DNA of 64,000 nt from Cruorifilaria tuberocauda (lineage: Eukaryota > Nematoda > Chromadorea > Rhabditida > Onchocercidae): the NCBI GenBank assembly GCA_013365365.1, contig JABVXU010000081.1, forward strand, positions 1 through 64,000, given 5' to 3'. The notes under the pieces were generated by a model, which saw only the letters and a program-made list of their open reading frames with translations, ran no database searches and was not told the origin of the DNA. Below are positions 26,348-38,309 of this stretch, in pieces (positions within the stretch are counted from its first letter, which is position 1; every line of letters begins with the position of its first letter). Both the position numbers and the translations under genes were made by a program.

Positions 26348-26393
26348 CTCCCCTTTCTCTCTCTCTCTTTTCCTCTCTCTCTCTCTCTCTCTC
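26348..26393. repeat. (CT)n microsatellite
   Basis: Nearly pure CT dinucleotides with a TTTTCC interruption. Confidence 0.95.
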
Positions 26394-27201
26394 CTTTTTT
26401 GTTTGTTATCAGTTTATCTGATTTAAGCACGAATTTTTATTATCAGTTTATTTTATCAGATTAAAGCAAGACAGTTTCTTATCAGTTTAGAGCAAATTAT
26501 GTAGAAATCAGTAATATTTTGATATAACTTAAACTTTATCTTAATTAAATTCAAAATTAATTATTTGTCATCTTTTCAATTAATAACAAAATTTCGCATT
26601 AAATCAAAAATAAAATTAAAAGATAAATTGTTGTTCTGATTGATCGCTATCAATAACATCGAGCAAAGGTCAAATGAACAGAAGATAAATAAATGATACG
26701 TGCTTTCGCTGATGATAGAAGCATAGGATGTGGATATCAGTGATGCTATCATTTCTACTTCTCGCTTGATAAGATAATGAGTGATCTTAGCTAACTAATT
26801 TATCTATTGCTACTGCGATCATTCAACGGAACATCCTTATTATCACCATAAAATAATGTGTCTATTAATCTAAGCTTTTCCCTAAAGTAATTTGCGAATC
26901 TTTTCGCAAATACCCAAAAAGTTATATCATATCAAAAAATTTTCATACCTTCATTCTTTGCATTGAGCTTGGATAACAAGTATCATAGTAGTGAACTTAA
27001 TTGCACTGGAATTAAAACTTAATTTCTATTCAATCCTAATTAAACTAAATTGGTTGAGTAAATTTTACTCTACCTTTTATTAGTTTGAAGGAATAAAGTG
27101 AAGAATATTTTTGTTTATTTTTATGAATTTTTAAAGTATTAAAAATATTTTTTCGTAAATTTTCCTTTATTGTTTTTGCTTAGATAAGTTAAATTGTTGC
27201 A

Positions 27202-27209
27202 TTTTTCAG
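27202..27209 (+). other. Probable trans-splice acceptor of the acid phosphatase
   Basis: TTTTTCAG ends seven bases before the ATG at 27217, giving a leader of TTGAAGA. Such a strong acceptor directly before a signal-peptide start is typical of spliced-leader addition in nematodes; no outron donor fits better. Confidence 0.6.
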
Positions 27210-27216
27210 TTGAAGA

Positions 27217-30200
27217 ATGGCAGTATTTCTTTTATTATTATTGCTTACTTTAATTGAAACAATAGTTACAATCGATGAATTAATTTTCGTACAAATTGTA
27301 TGTTTTACTTTGGTTTATTTAATTAATTAAAATTAGCAGTTGAAATATTTTACAATATTGAAAATACTATAATTCATTTACTTTATTTAGCATTTAGCAT
27401 GCAAGAAGATGGAATAAATTTAGAGTAATTTTTTGCTAGGTGGAAATTAGCTATCAATCTGCGTGGCATTTTCTTTTTTTTTTAATTTCTAAAATCTCGA
27501 AAATTGATTACTGAGCTATTGAGATAAGTACATCAATCAGTTCTTCACTTTATCTTTCTTAACAATTTCTATCTAATTCTTATTTCTTTAATTAAAATTA
27601 TCAGGTTTGGCGACATGGTGATCGGGCTCCAATATTTGCATATCCAACCGATGTTCATAAGGAAGAAGCATGGCCATACGGTTGGGGTGAACTTACAGCG
27701 GTCAGCAGATATATGAAATAATCTTTTTTCTTTAAATTCAAATTATTATCAGCACTGATTACTAAGTGTTAATTAAATTAAGCTTGGGATGAAGCAACAA
27801 TTTGCTCTTGGAAGTCTTATACGACGGCGATATATTGAAGAAAATCATTTCTTGTCGCAAAATTATAAACCTAAAGAAGTTCGTTTTTTCTTTATTTTTC
27901 ATCGAGTAAACTTTAATTTAACTTCTAATTTTAATTTGTATCAAATAATTTCCATTGTTGTTCAACGTTTTTTCGAAAAGAATGAAAAATTCACTGATAA
28001 ATTAATTGGATTAAAAAATCGAAATCCATGAAACAAATAGAATTTAAAAGTAAAAATGGATAGTCAGTTTTAAATCAGAAATTCGAAATCAAAATTTTTG
28101 AATCAGAAATGTTATTATATTATTATTAAGCTTTTAAATCAGAAATTTCACAAGTTGTTAAATCAGAATTGTATTTAATTTTATAATGAGTAAAAATCCA
28201 AAAATGAAATGCAATAAATATTTTTTGAATTTTAATTTTATAAAGATATTTTTTGATTAATACTTGCATTTCTAATATAACTTACGTAATAATTTCAGAA
28301 ATTAAAATGCTAGGGAAAATGTTGAATTCTTTATAGTTGTATATTAGAAGTACCGATGTAAATCGAACATTAATTAGTGCTATGGCTAATTTGGCTGGTA
28401 TGTATCCTACAGGAATACCTGGAAAAGATTATCCTAGCAACAAGCAATGGCCATCTCACTGGACACCTATTCCAATCCATACCGTCGAGCAACAGAATGA
28501 CTTTGTAATTCTTTACTTAAATAATTATTTAATTCCTATTCGTAATTATTTAATTCTAATTCTTATTTAATAATTTCCGATGTGAATAATATATGATAAT
28601 AGCGAAATTTGAAAAGCTTTATGCTTAGAAAAACATTCAGCTAATTCCATTTTAATTCGAAATAATTTAATTTTTAATATCAAAATTACTATACAAAGTT
28701 TGCATCGTTGGATGCATAATTTCTAGAAGAAAGAAATGAATGAATTATCCGAAAAATTTACTTAAGTAATTTTCAAAACTTTACTTAAGTAATTTAAGGT
28801 AGGAAACGTTTTTTGTCGATGCCCTCGTGTCGATCAATTAACAACTTTTATTCGTTGCAGTAAACAATACCGGAAATTGGTTGATGAAAATAAAGTAAAT
28901 TCATTAGATATAATGGTCAAAAAGATCTTTTAGTTTTCCGGAAAAAGAAAACTAACTTCGAACGAATTCAGAAACCAGTTTGTTTATCCGGAAATTCTTC
29001 AAACTATAAGGTTCCAAAAAAAAAAACGATTGAATTTCAATTACTGATATTTTGATTTTAGTTCTTTCTTGATTTTCTAACTAAATCGATAAGATATAGA
29101 AAATGATGAATAGAATTGGCATAAAGCATTAAAGCAGGATTAATCGAATTTTGAAACTTTGAAATAGAGTTATCAAAAATTTTTAAACAGCATCAATACT
29201 TTCGTGAATTTTTCATTGCTTTTAATCTATCTGCAAATTTTGAAACATTTTATGATAATTTAAAAGTATGAAGTGCTAGCTGCAGAATACGAATTAATTT
29301 GTTACTTTATTATTACATTTCTTCACTAAATAATTTTTATTACTAAATATTACTAGGTCATTTATTAGGTTATCATCTGAACCGCTAACATGTATGAATT
29401 TATATGTGCCAAATATCTTTGCGACACCGTTCTGCGACATTTTTATGATACTTTCATAAATTCATAAATTTTGCCTCCGGTTAATCCTTTACTCTTTTAG
29501 GAGTTTTTTGATTACGTAAGTGAAAAAAGTGGTATGAAAGTGGACTTGGAAAATATAGAAGCAATTCATGACATTCATTATATAGAGGTTTAATTTCATT
29601 TTTTTTCCGATTCGACTTTACTTTCATGAGATATACTTAGATGATAACAGTATCATCAAATTCTACCTATCCAACCTTTTGCTAAATCATAATTTCTCAT
29701 GAAGAAACATAGTCTCTTGATTGATTTAAATTGATTTAAAAAGTTCACCAGGTGAATGCTTACAAAATGTAGATTGATGGAAGAATGATAAGAGTTTCAT
29801 GAGTGTTAATGAGTTAATTATTTAAGACAATACACAATATGTCACAACCATCCTGGATCACTGCCGATGTTTCCAGACAATTGCGCAATTTATCAATGAT
29901 TACTAGTAAATTCATATATGGTATTTCGGTACCACATATACCAGAATTGACTAAACTCAGAGGAGGTAAGATAAGATGAACATCTCCAAGAGTCTATAAA
30001 TTCTGCTAATATGAAATGTCGTTGATAGGTAACCTGGTAAATAACTGATAGATTAGCTCGTCTATAGATAAGCTAAGAATGACTATATTATCAGTTGATA
30101 GATTGGAATGGCTAGTTCAGTTTCATTTTGAATTTTTTAGAGATATTCACATATGTCCATATTTGAATACAATTATCATTTTGAGTATAACTATCATGAC

Positions 30201-31925
30201 TATAAATATCATTTTGAGTAGAACTATCATGAGTATAAATATCATTTTAAGTATAACTATCATGAGTATAACTATCGTTTTGAGTATAACTATCATAAGT
30301 ATAAATATCGTTTTGAGTATAACTATCATTTTCTAAAATTTGCGTTAATGAATTAATTATGAATTGCGCGAACTTGAAATTTCTCATGTTTTTTAAGAAC
30401 TATATTTAATGTTCTTTAAGCTCAGGTTTAAATTGAATTGAAAATTTTTGATTTATTTTGAGATTTAAAATGAAAAGTTTTTCTAATATTTAAAAAAAGT
30501 AGAAAGACTTTTTATTTTAATTTTAATTTTCCTTCACCCTATATTCAAAACACCGATCTAAATTTCAGTAGCACTCTGAGCTAAGCTAAGTTTCATACTT
30601 TAATACTCATGGTGACTTTGCTTAGCTGAAAGTAACATGTGCAAGAGTGATCAGTAGTAGGCAAGAATGGTCACTACTGGAAAAGTAATTGATTCAAAAG
30701 TATCAAAAATTAAATTGCGACTGTATTAAAAATTTTTAAGATAAAATGATCGATGTCCAGAGTTATTGATTACTTGTGACACTGATACCTTTGGTACTTT
30801 CAGAAATTTTCATGGATAAAGTGTGATTTTAGGTAGTTTACTGAAGCTTCTTCTGGAAAATATAAACCAGAAGAAGCAGTGCTTATCGAATCCGGAAAAT
30901 TCCGATTGTTTATGGATTCTACAGCGCAAATATTTCGCCCTTTCAGCTGTACGTATTTCGCCTATATTGCAACTCAAATAATTATTTGGAAAAAAGAACC
31001 TGAAATTTCTCAGTAAAAAAAGGATTAAAGAATGGAAAATTTTTCTAAATGGCATAAACTTACTCAATAAAAGGATATTTAAAATAATTTCAACAATTCA
31101 AATTTGAAAAACTCAAAGCAAATATTTCTTCAAAAATAATTTCAATAATTCAAATTTGTAAACTCAAAGCGTAGAAATATCAAGTAATGAAGTATTATTG
31201 AGTAAGTTTATGCTATTTAGTACTTCTAAATTTACTCTATTCTAATTTCCAATTATTTAAAAGCATGACACAACAGTTGCCGCTTTGTTAGCTACACTTG
31301 CTGATGAAAAAATTTTGGAGAAAAGTTTACCACAATATACTGCTTCTGTTGCAATAGAGCTATGGAATAGAAGTGATATAGGATTTGCAGTAAAGGTATT
31401 TCTCTTCATATTAAACTTTAATTAATAATTAATTACCTTTATTTAGTTAATTTTTTCTATTAGCAACTTTTTTATACAAAAATTTCATTGTAAAATTATT
31501 AATATCATTTCATTACCATTTTTCAAGCAATTACTTTCATATCTAATATATTGTTTATTTACCTATTTTAATTAATTAGTACATTGGGATAATTTTTAAT
31601 GCAATTAATTAGTATTATTTCCAACAGTTATTAAAGTTTCAAATTATGATTTCATGAATGGAACATTCATAATTTGGAAATTTAAGTATATTCCCCGACT
31701 CTTTCAATTGTATTACAGATACTTTTTCATGAAGCATTCCATTATCAGTATCATGCGATAACACGTTTTACAAAAGGATGTCCGCCGGATAGTGATTTCT
31801 GTCCATTGGATATTTTCCTGAAGCGTTCAAAAATTTTCCTACCTGATAACATCAAGAAGGAATGTTTACCAAAAAACGAAATGAATGAATCAATTTCTAG
31901 ACTGTGCAATATTACGCTTGTTTAA
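27217..31925 (+). CDS. Secreted or lysosomal histidine acid phosphatase
   Basis: Ten exons, 405 aa: 27217-27297, 27605-27700, 27783-27878, 28337-28504, 28799-28894, 29501-29587, 29827-29965, 30833-30948, 31264-31395, 31719-31925. All phases agree. Exon 1 is a signal peptide ([20 protein letters not shown]). Exon 2 carries VWRHGDRAP at 28-36, with His31 as the nucleophile expected from the family. [10 protein letters not shown] (93-102) supplies the conserved Arg, and [12 protein letters not shown] (His294-Asp295) supplies the HD proton-donor motif. Cys pairs (FCRCPR, IRCSKQ, QKKQC, CPP) suggest disulfides. There is no C-terminal membrane segment, so the enzyme is probably soluble and exported. 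Family role: hydrolysis of phosphomonoesters at acid pH. The length is normal for the prostatic/lysosomal class and no key residue is missing. Donors of exons 2 (GTCAGC) and 3 (GTTCGT) are weak but the joins match the family consensus (ELTA-LGMKQQ, KE-LYIRST). Confidence 0.93.
30172..30330. repeat. 33-bp tandem repeat in intron 7 of the acid phosphatase
   Basis: About five copies of a 33-bp unit, AGTATAACTATCATGAGTAT followed by AAATATCATTTTG with small changes. Because 33 is a multiple of three, both strands show long artefactual open frames here. Confidence 0.9.
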
Positions 31926-33387
31926 TTTTAAATAGTTTAAAATTATTCTCGTTATTCATTGTATGAATTGAAGCAAACAGTTATTTCTCGAAACTTTCTT
32001 TAGCTAATATTATAATTATATGTTCATGTTTCTAAAATTATCACGATTAATTTTCCTTTAAATCTCATTCATATTTCAAACTCAAGCAGTTAAAATTTTC
32101 AAAATTTGAAATAATTGTATTCAAAAATTTATTCACAATCATTAATACCCTGTTATCAACTTGTTATCAATGACACTTCGTTCTGTTATCTTGTTATCAA
32201 TGACGTGCTCTGATGATCATTCACCTACGATCATTCGATTGACAATCAAGTGCAACCACTTGCATGATCTCATGAAATTACGGTAAGTTTTCACTACCTG
32301 TTATCAACCTGTTATCAATGATACTCTGTTCTGTTATTCTGTTATCAATGATATGTTGTCATGATCATTCATCTACAATCATTCGATTGATAAGCGAGTG
32401 CAGCGATTTGCATTATCTCAAGGACTTACAGTAAGTTTTCACTGATATCAGAGAAATCACAGTCACAGTCAAACAGTAATCAGTGATAACAGTTATCAGT
32501 TATTTATTCCATTTGATGCATATTTATTTTTGAGATCACGAAGCGAAAAATTATCTAATTATTTCGAAATTATACTGTAATATTGGAATCGTAATAAATT
32601 TAATCGAAACTGCAAACAGTTTTTGACAATTTCAAAAAAATTCAAAAGGTACAAAAGGTACTTTTCAGTCACTAATTAAGTAGTGAGAAAGAAGTCTGAA
32701 ACAGTTACTAAATTAATTACTTCCAATTCAATTTTCCATAAATTATAAATAAATTCAGTCAAATTTAAAAGGAAGAACACTAAAACAATTACCAAATTAA
32801 TTATTTTCAATTCAATTCCATAAATTATAAGTAAATTTAGCTAAATCCAAAAGTACATAATAAAAAAAGTTTGCTAAACTTCAACGTAACAACTCATTTG
32901 CATAAATGCCTATGAGAGTTCTATGTGTTTTCATTTCTAAAGTAATCATTCGTTTCTTAATTGTTTTTATCACATTGAAATATTTAAAAATTCAACTAAA
33001 CTATTTTTTCAATAAATTAAAAAATCATTGCACTTTATTTGTCTTAATTTAATTATTGCATACATACATATCATATATCTTATCACATTTGTCTTATAAT
33101 TATCAGGCACTGATAACTATTTTAATCATTTCCAGATCTTTTAATTAATTATGCAAATATTTAGCTAATGATATTATATGAATGTCAAAGTGACAATAAT
33201 AATAAGACGCAGAGAAGTTGTGACAGCTGCGCATTCATCAATTAATTCATTAATTAATTAATTGCGAATGATAGCTACATGAAATGTATATGTGTACACA
33301 TATGTGTTGCAACAGTTGAACTTTAGGTAATTTATTTCTTCGGCTTCACTCAGTTGTTAATCTTATCATATTCTCTCCCCGAATAAT
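31926..33387. other. Intergenic downstream of the acid phosphatase
   Basis: No gene recognised. Contains the phosphatase 3' UTR and a two-copy repeat listed separately, plus a short perfect palindrome ATATGTGTACACATAT near 33288-33303. Confidence 0.6.
32149..32443. repeat. Two-copy direct repeat, period about 148 bp
   Basis: CCTGTTATCAAC starts both copies (32149 and 32297) and each ends with GGTAAGTTTTCACT or AGTAAGTTTTCACT. Within them ATCATTCA.CTA.GATCATT, TTGCAT and TTATCAATGA blocks are shared at about 85 percent by eye. No open frame spans the copies. Confidence 0.8.
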
Positions 33388-33411
33388 AGATGTACCTCTC
33401 GCGGTACATCT
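33388..33411. promoter_or_regulatory. Hairpin AGATGTACC-TCTCGC-GGTACATCT
   Basis: Perfect 9-bp arms with a 6-nt loop, 327 bp upstream of the SUMO-protease start in a stretch (33380-33610) richer in G+C than the neighbourhood. This is probably within the promoter or 5' UTR; function unknown. Confidence 0.35.
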
Positions 33412-33737
33412 CCCAAATCTCTCGGTGAAATTTAAATTTCGATCGGTTGGTTTGGGTCTCGTAGGGAATGATTGTTTGGAGATATGTGTTGATTGTTTTT
33501 GGGTTACTCAATTGAGTCGGTGTTCCTAAATATTTATTGTATACTTTTGTCCTGTCGGTGTGTGTCTGTCTCTGTCAGTATTTGTGTCTGTTACGGGCGG
33601 TTTTGGTTGTAGTTTTTTTTTTTCAAATGAAATTGTAATTTTCAATTGAAATGTTTTAACGAAAAGAAAAGCTTATCTCTCAATTATTTCAAATAGGATT
33701 TTGGAATAATAGAAGCGGTTATTACGCTACGTAATCG

Positions 33738-36700
33738 ATGAATGGGTTCGCCAACGAGCTCAGTTCGTTATCAGATGACGAAAACGAGAATAAAGTTTGT
33801 ACTTTATAGTATTAATTATTTTATCTTTCGTTTTTAACTTGTTAAAATTACGTAAAATCATTGCGTAGTAAAGATATTTTCAAAAATATACTTTTTTCTT
33901 TGATGAAAAGGGTCGTATTTCATTTCAGTCTTTTTTCTTACTCCCTCAATTTTCATTTCTCGTAAAAAGATCAAGTCTGATCGATAAGCTATTATTCCGA
34001 GAAATTCAATCATCTTCTTATCTTATCCATGAAAGTTTAGCAAAATTGAGATATGGCAATAATCCATGTATTTAATTTCAAATACAGGTTTTTTATTTAA
34101 TAAGCTTTTTAGGAGATTCTCGAAATCGATATACGTACCGAAATAATTCGTGTGAGATTTCCATCCCTTTCATTACATATTAGCATTGCCGATTTGTTGT
34201 GTTTAGCTGAAGGTGAACTACTCAATGGTACTATTATTGATTTCTACTTGAATCATATCAGATGTCATTTAATGCAAGATTCGTATGTTTCGTTTATTTT
34301 TTTTTATTGATATTTTCACACATTACCACATATATATTTAATAGGCTGCTTTTTTCGTTCAACTGTTGATTTTATTAGTTGAATTGCAACGTTTTGTTCT
34401 ATTTGTTTCCATGCTTCAAATTTGGCAATTATAATTTCTAATCCTTGAATAAGAAGTGATCCAAACTCTCTTTCTTAAATCTTAATGTTTCCAAGCATAA
34501 AACCTCTTATCATAATGATAAGCCCGTCTATGGTTGCATTCTGGTGTAAGTTAAAGGGAACGGAATTAATGCTGCTGCAAGATGCAGAAATATGCGTACA
34601 TTTAATAGTAAAATTATCTTATGGTATGGCATCTTCGATAATATGAAATGATTTCACCGTAAGATAAACGGTTACCGTTGTGTGCCTCTGGAGGTATTGT
34701 TATATTTACTGAATGATTTAATTAGTTTGTTTGTTTTAAATATCATTTTATAGAAATTTGCGAATGCACATATTTCCATCGTTATTTTGGGGCAATTTGA
34801 AGTCGTGGTTCAGGAATTTAAATGTTGACGGTGTTGAAGGGTTTACAATGACCGAGGTTGGTAGCACTGATGGAGTAAGTATTTGGAAAATCATTGCTTA
34901 TTTGTAAGATATAGTACATTTTTTCACTATATCTCCTTTGTCTCTTACTTATTTCTACGTTTCATTTCTACCACTTTTCGTATTCGTTTTGAGAAAGTTG
35001 TAGGTAATTTGGTGCAATTCAATTGTGTTTCGTATTCCAGAGATGTTAGATCCTAATCAGATAATTTTAGAATAATTTCCTTTCACATTTAAAAAATTGT
35101 AGGTTCAATTCTAGAAGTACTCTCTGTATGTGCCTGTATTTCCAGGCATTCTAAAGACATTTGAAATATATTTTACTATTGAAAATATATTTCTAAATCT
35201 TTCTCGATATCGATGTAATGAATTCGATTCAGTCTTCAAACACTTTATTGGGAATCATTCAATCAGATATATAATAAATGGTTAGTTAAGTTTCATCTTT
35301 TTTTAGGTCTCGAATCCAAGTTCGATTCAATATTGGTTTGAAGATGAAGATATATTTGATGCAGATTTTCTGGTGATTCCTGTTAACGAATACAATCATT
35401 GGTTGGAGTCAAGATTTATTGAATATTCGAAATTAAATTTCCATTTCAATCCTTTTTTTGATTTAAAAACGGGAGAATCAACATTACATTTGCACAATTG
35501 TCTTTGTTAAATTAAATAATAGTATTTCTGCTATAGCGGAGAGTACAATATTTCTTTAAAGGTGTTGATTTATTGATGAGAATTTTATTCGTTTATCATA
35601 CCACTTTTTATATAGGCAAATTAATTTCAGTGCCATTGAAAATCAATTTCAGGTCCCTAATAATAATCTCAGTGTCATGTTTAACAGCGCAGTTATCCAT
35701 TTCGGAGCCTTTGATAATAATTTTTGATTCACAGCAATCCGTTGAACTTCCCTGTACAGAAGATATTGTAAATATTCTCAAAACTTTCCTTTTGGTGAGG
35801 GTATCATGTTTTTTTTTTCTTCTAAAAAATTTACCTATAGGTGCATATAATTTTTTCCTTATGCTTGAGTATCCTCGTTGAAGATGTATCATTTCTTTTA
35901 ATGAAATCTTGATATTTGAATTGATTGAATTATTTTTCAATGATTTAATTATCAATTTGATAACTTATTCCCATATTTCTAGAGTGCTGCATCATTAAAT
36001 TACTGTGAGTAGTCTCTTGAAAATTTTGATGCTGCTAATTTACATTCTTACATTTTTCTGAAATTGTATCTCTGTCAAAGTGCTAATCAGTTTTAAACAT
36101 TATTTGCTTCAGCGAGCTTCCGAATTGAGTTCACGGAAGGAAAATCTGCTGACAAAACAAATCAAAACGGTGATACCAAAAAATTTGCCTCAGCAAGAAA
36201 ATGACGTTGACTGCGGTTTGTACATACTGGAATATGCACAGCGTTTCCTTCTCCAACCTCCTATCAAAGTATATTTTTAGATTTCTCCGACGAGTTTAAT
36301 CATCATTATAAGCAGTTTAAGTCATTTGCTACTTAATTCGAAAGCAGTATTTAATGTTCCAACGTAAGATGCGCTCATGTTTTTGTGGAGAACTTTTCCT
36401 TTTAATTTTAATTTATTTATGTGACGCGAAATAATTATTTTTAGGATCTTATGTTGTACGGTGATTTTGATTTCACATTGCACTACCCGGATTTCAACAT
36501 AACCTCAAAGCGCCGAAGTATTCGTAATGCTTTATCAACACTTTGTGCCGACAGTAGCAGATGGTCACAATTTTTTGATGTTGAACAGTAAGTTTTTTCT
36601 ATAAATTTGTGTATGGGTTAGGGATCAAGACTTAGGCTTCATCATGTTATGGGCATTAAACTGATTTTTCGGAACATAGAATTTTCTATTTTGATCCCAG

Positions 36701-36789
36701 AATAAGATAAATTTTTCTTTTATGCATCTTCAATTCTACTAAGTTTATAGCATATTTTCAGATGCGATACAGTTTTGGATTGGAAGTAA
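33738..36789 (+). CDS. Ulp2/SENP6-7-type SUMO-specific cysteine protease (C48 family)
   Basis: Eight exons, 303 aa: 33738-33794, 34113-34282, 34754-34874, 35307-35401, 35653-35794, 36113-36268, 36445-36587, 36762-36789. Phases agree. Opening block SIADLLCLAEGELLNGTIID (about 46-65) is the C48 entry motif. RMHIFPSLFW follows. The inferred catalytic residues are His147 in PVNEYNHW, Asp173 in LIIIFDS and Cys229 in LPQQENDVDCGLY, with Gln223 in the oxyanion position. The spacing and the QQENDVDCG and SKRRSIRNAL blocks resemble SENP6/SENP7 rather than SENP1 or SENP8. The family removes SUMO from proteins, often polySUMO chains. The protein is almost only the catalytic core: the acidic N terminus is 19 residues in exon 1, unlike the long N-terminal regions of most Ulp2 proteins. 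If exon 7 is not spliced at 36587, a stop follows one codon later, so the end differs by only a few residues. Confidence 0.88.
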
Positions 36790-38309
36790 TAAATTCAAAA
36801 CGGGCGATATTTATTCACATTTCTAACGAAATTGATATCGTTGTAGTTCATGTATATTTTCTCCTCCACTAAGGACTTTTTTTATGTTATCGTAGGGAAT
36901 GAGTCACGAAGTGAGTTGTTCGTCGTCGGGTATAGTTTACTGCATTCATTCTACATTCTGCATTTCTCTTTCTTTGTTTTTTATTTGTGATTTCAAGAGA
37001 ACTTCCTGCTGTCCCAATTCTAGTTCATCGGGTTTTTTAGGCACACCTCAACAATTAATTTATCGAGATTACTGTATGACTTGTATTTTGCTTACTACCA
37101 AACGGTTATTTATTGATACAATGTAAATAGGTGATTTTTTTTTTCATTATCTGTATTTCCACTACGAATATTTAATCACACTTATGCTAATGAAGATAAT
37201 TTATTATGATAGTAATGAAATAAATAGAGTATGATTGGAAAAACCTTGCTCTTACATCCTGCTTCATGCAATAAGACCTAAGCAATGAAACATCGCATCT
37301 TGGTCCTGGAATTTCTGATAAGCATATGGTAATATTGGTAGTAATGTTCTCTCATCTGTTATCTTCTTTGGTCGTATTGTTCCTTTTTCTGATCGGTACT
37401 TTGCGTTTGTTTTTTATTGCGGTCATGAACTAAGATTTCAGCACAGGGAGTCCCGAAATTAACTACCGCTGTGTAAACGACACATTCAAATATACGGTTG
37501 AAGCAAATCACAGTTATTCTTACTAAAATACTGCATTGCAAATGAAATCGTAACAAATATTTTGATATATAATACTGAGATGCAATTAATTCAAATAACA
37601 TTATTGTTGGATTTGAGAAGGGAAATTATGTACAAATTGCAGGGAAATGATAGGAAATTCTTGAAAACAAAGAGAATTTTCAGTTATTGCAAATTAGGAA
37701 TAAGGAAACATTGTTTTAATGAATGATGAGATCAGAAGAGCTAACGAAGATCTTATGATTTCAAAGTTTGCTTATATATATTCTAGGATAGTTGTCATCA
37801 GGAGTTCAGCAAGTGAATGGAAAAACCTGTTGAAAACTTCCTCATATTACGAATAATAGATGATAAGAACATTATAGAAGATAGGTCCTTACATCGTAGG
37901 AATTGTGGAAAGAAATAACTTGAAATTGATGAAAGAAGCATTATATACGAATACAAGTAATAGTGCAGTATAATATGCCATTATAATTCAGTGAGTGATA
38001 AAATACTTTTAACTCATGAATAATAAAAGAGCGAAGGATATAAAGTTTTACGATATCGACCTGATAACAAATATCAAATATTAAGAGTATTTCTCATGTA
38101 CTTATTTTACATTTAATATAAAATAATAACCTTGCTGCTTGTGACAGGAGATAGAACGCATTCTTTTATCATAGGTAGTTGGATTCCTGTCCTAATTAAT
38201 GATTGAACGGAATATATGAGATTTTGGCATCAAGAAGATTCTTTTCCTTACAAAATGATTTTAATACAAAGTTAGAAATTTCCGGAAAAATGTTTGAAAG
38301 AAATTTCAT
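36790..38309. other. Convergent intergenic region (SUMO protease 3', Wntless 3')
   Basis: Holds both 3' UTRs. Open frames at 36899-37126 (+) and 37359-37601 (-) show no family motif and no supporting splice context, so I leave them uncalled. Confidence 0.55.

Larger units (their letters stand above)
24846..27201. other. Divergent intergenic region between RIC1 and the acid phosphatase
   Basis: 2.4 kb shared upstream region of two oppositely transcribed genes; no coding exon recognised. It contains a locally GC-richer stretch near 25310-25390 with an 8-bp inverted repeat, a (CT)n tract at 26348-26393, and a GATA-type TGATAAG site at 26767-26773 about 450 bp upstream of the phosphatase ATG. 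Confidence 0.6.

Noticed and set aside
30079..30336. Open frame made of [11 protein letters not shown] repeats
   Set aside because: Lies inside intron 7 of the acid phosphatase and is produced by a 33-bp tandem repeat.
36899..37126. Plus-strand 75-codon open frame after the SUMO protease
   Set aside because: No recognisable motif; composition and position fit 3' UTR or intergenic DNA.
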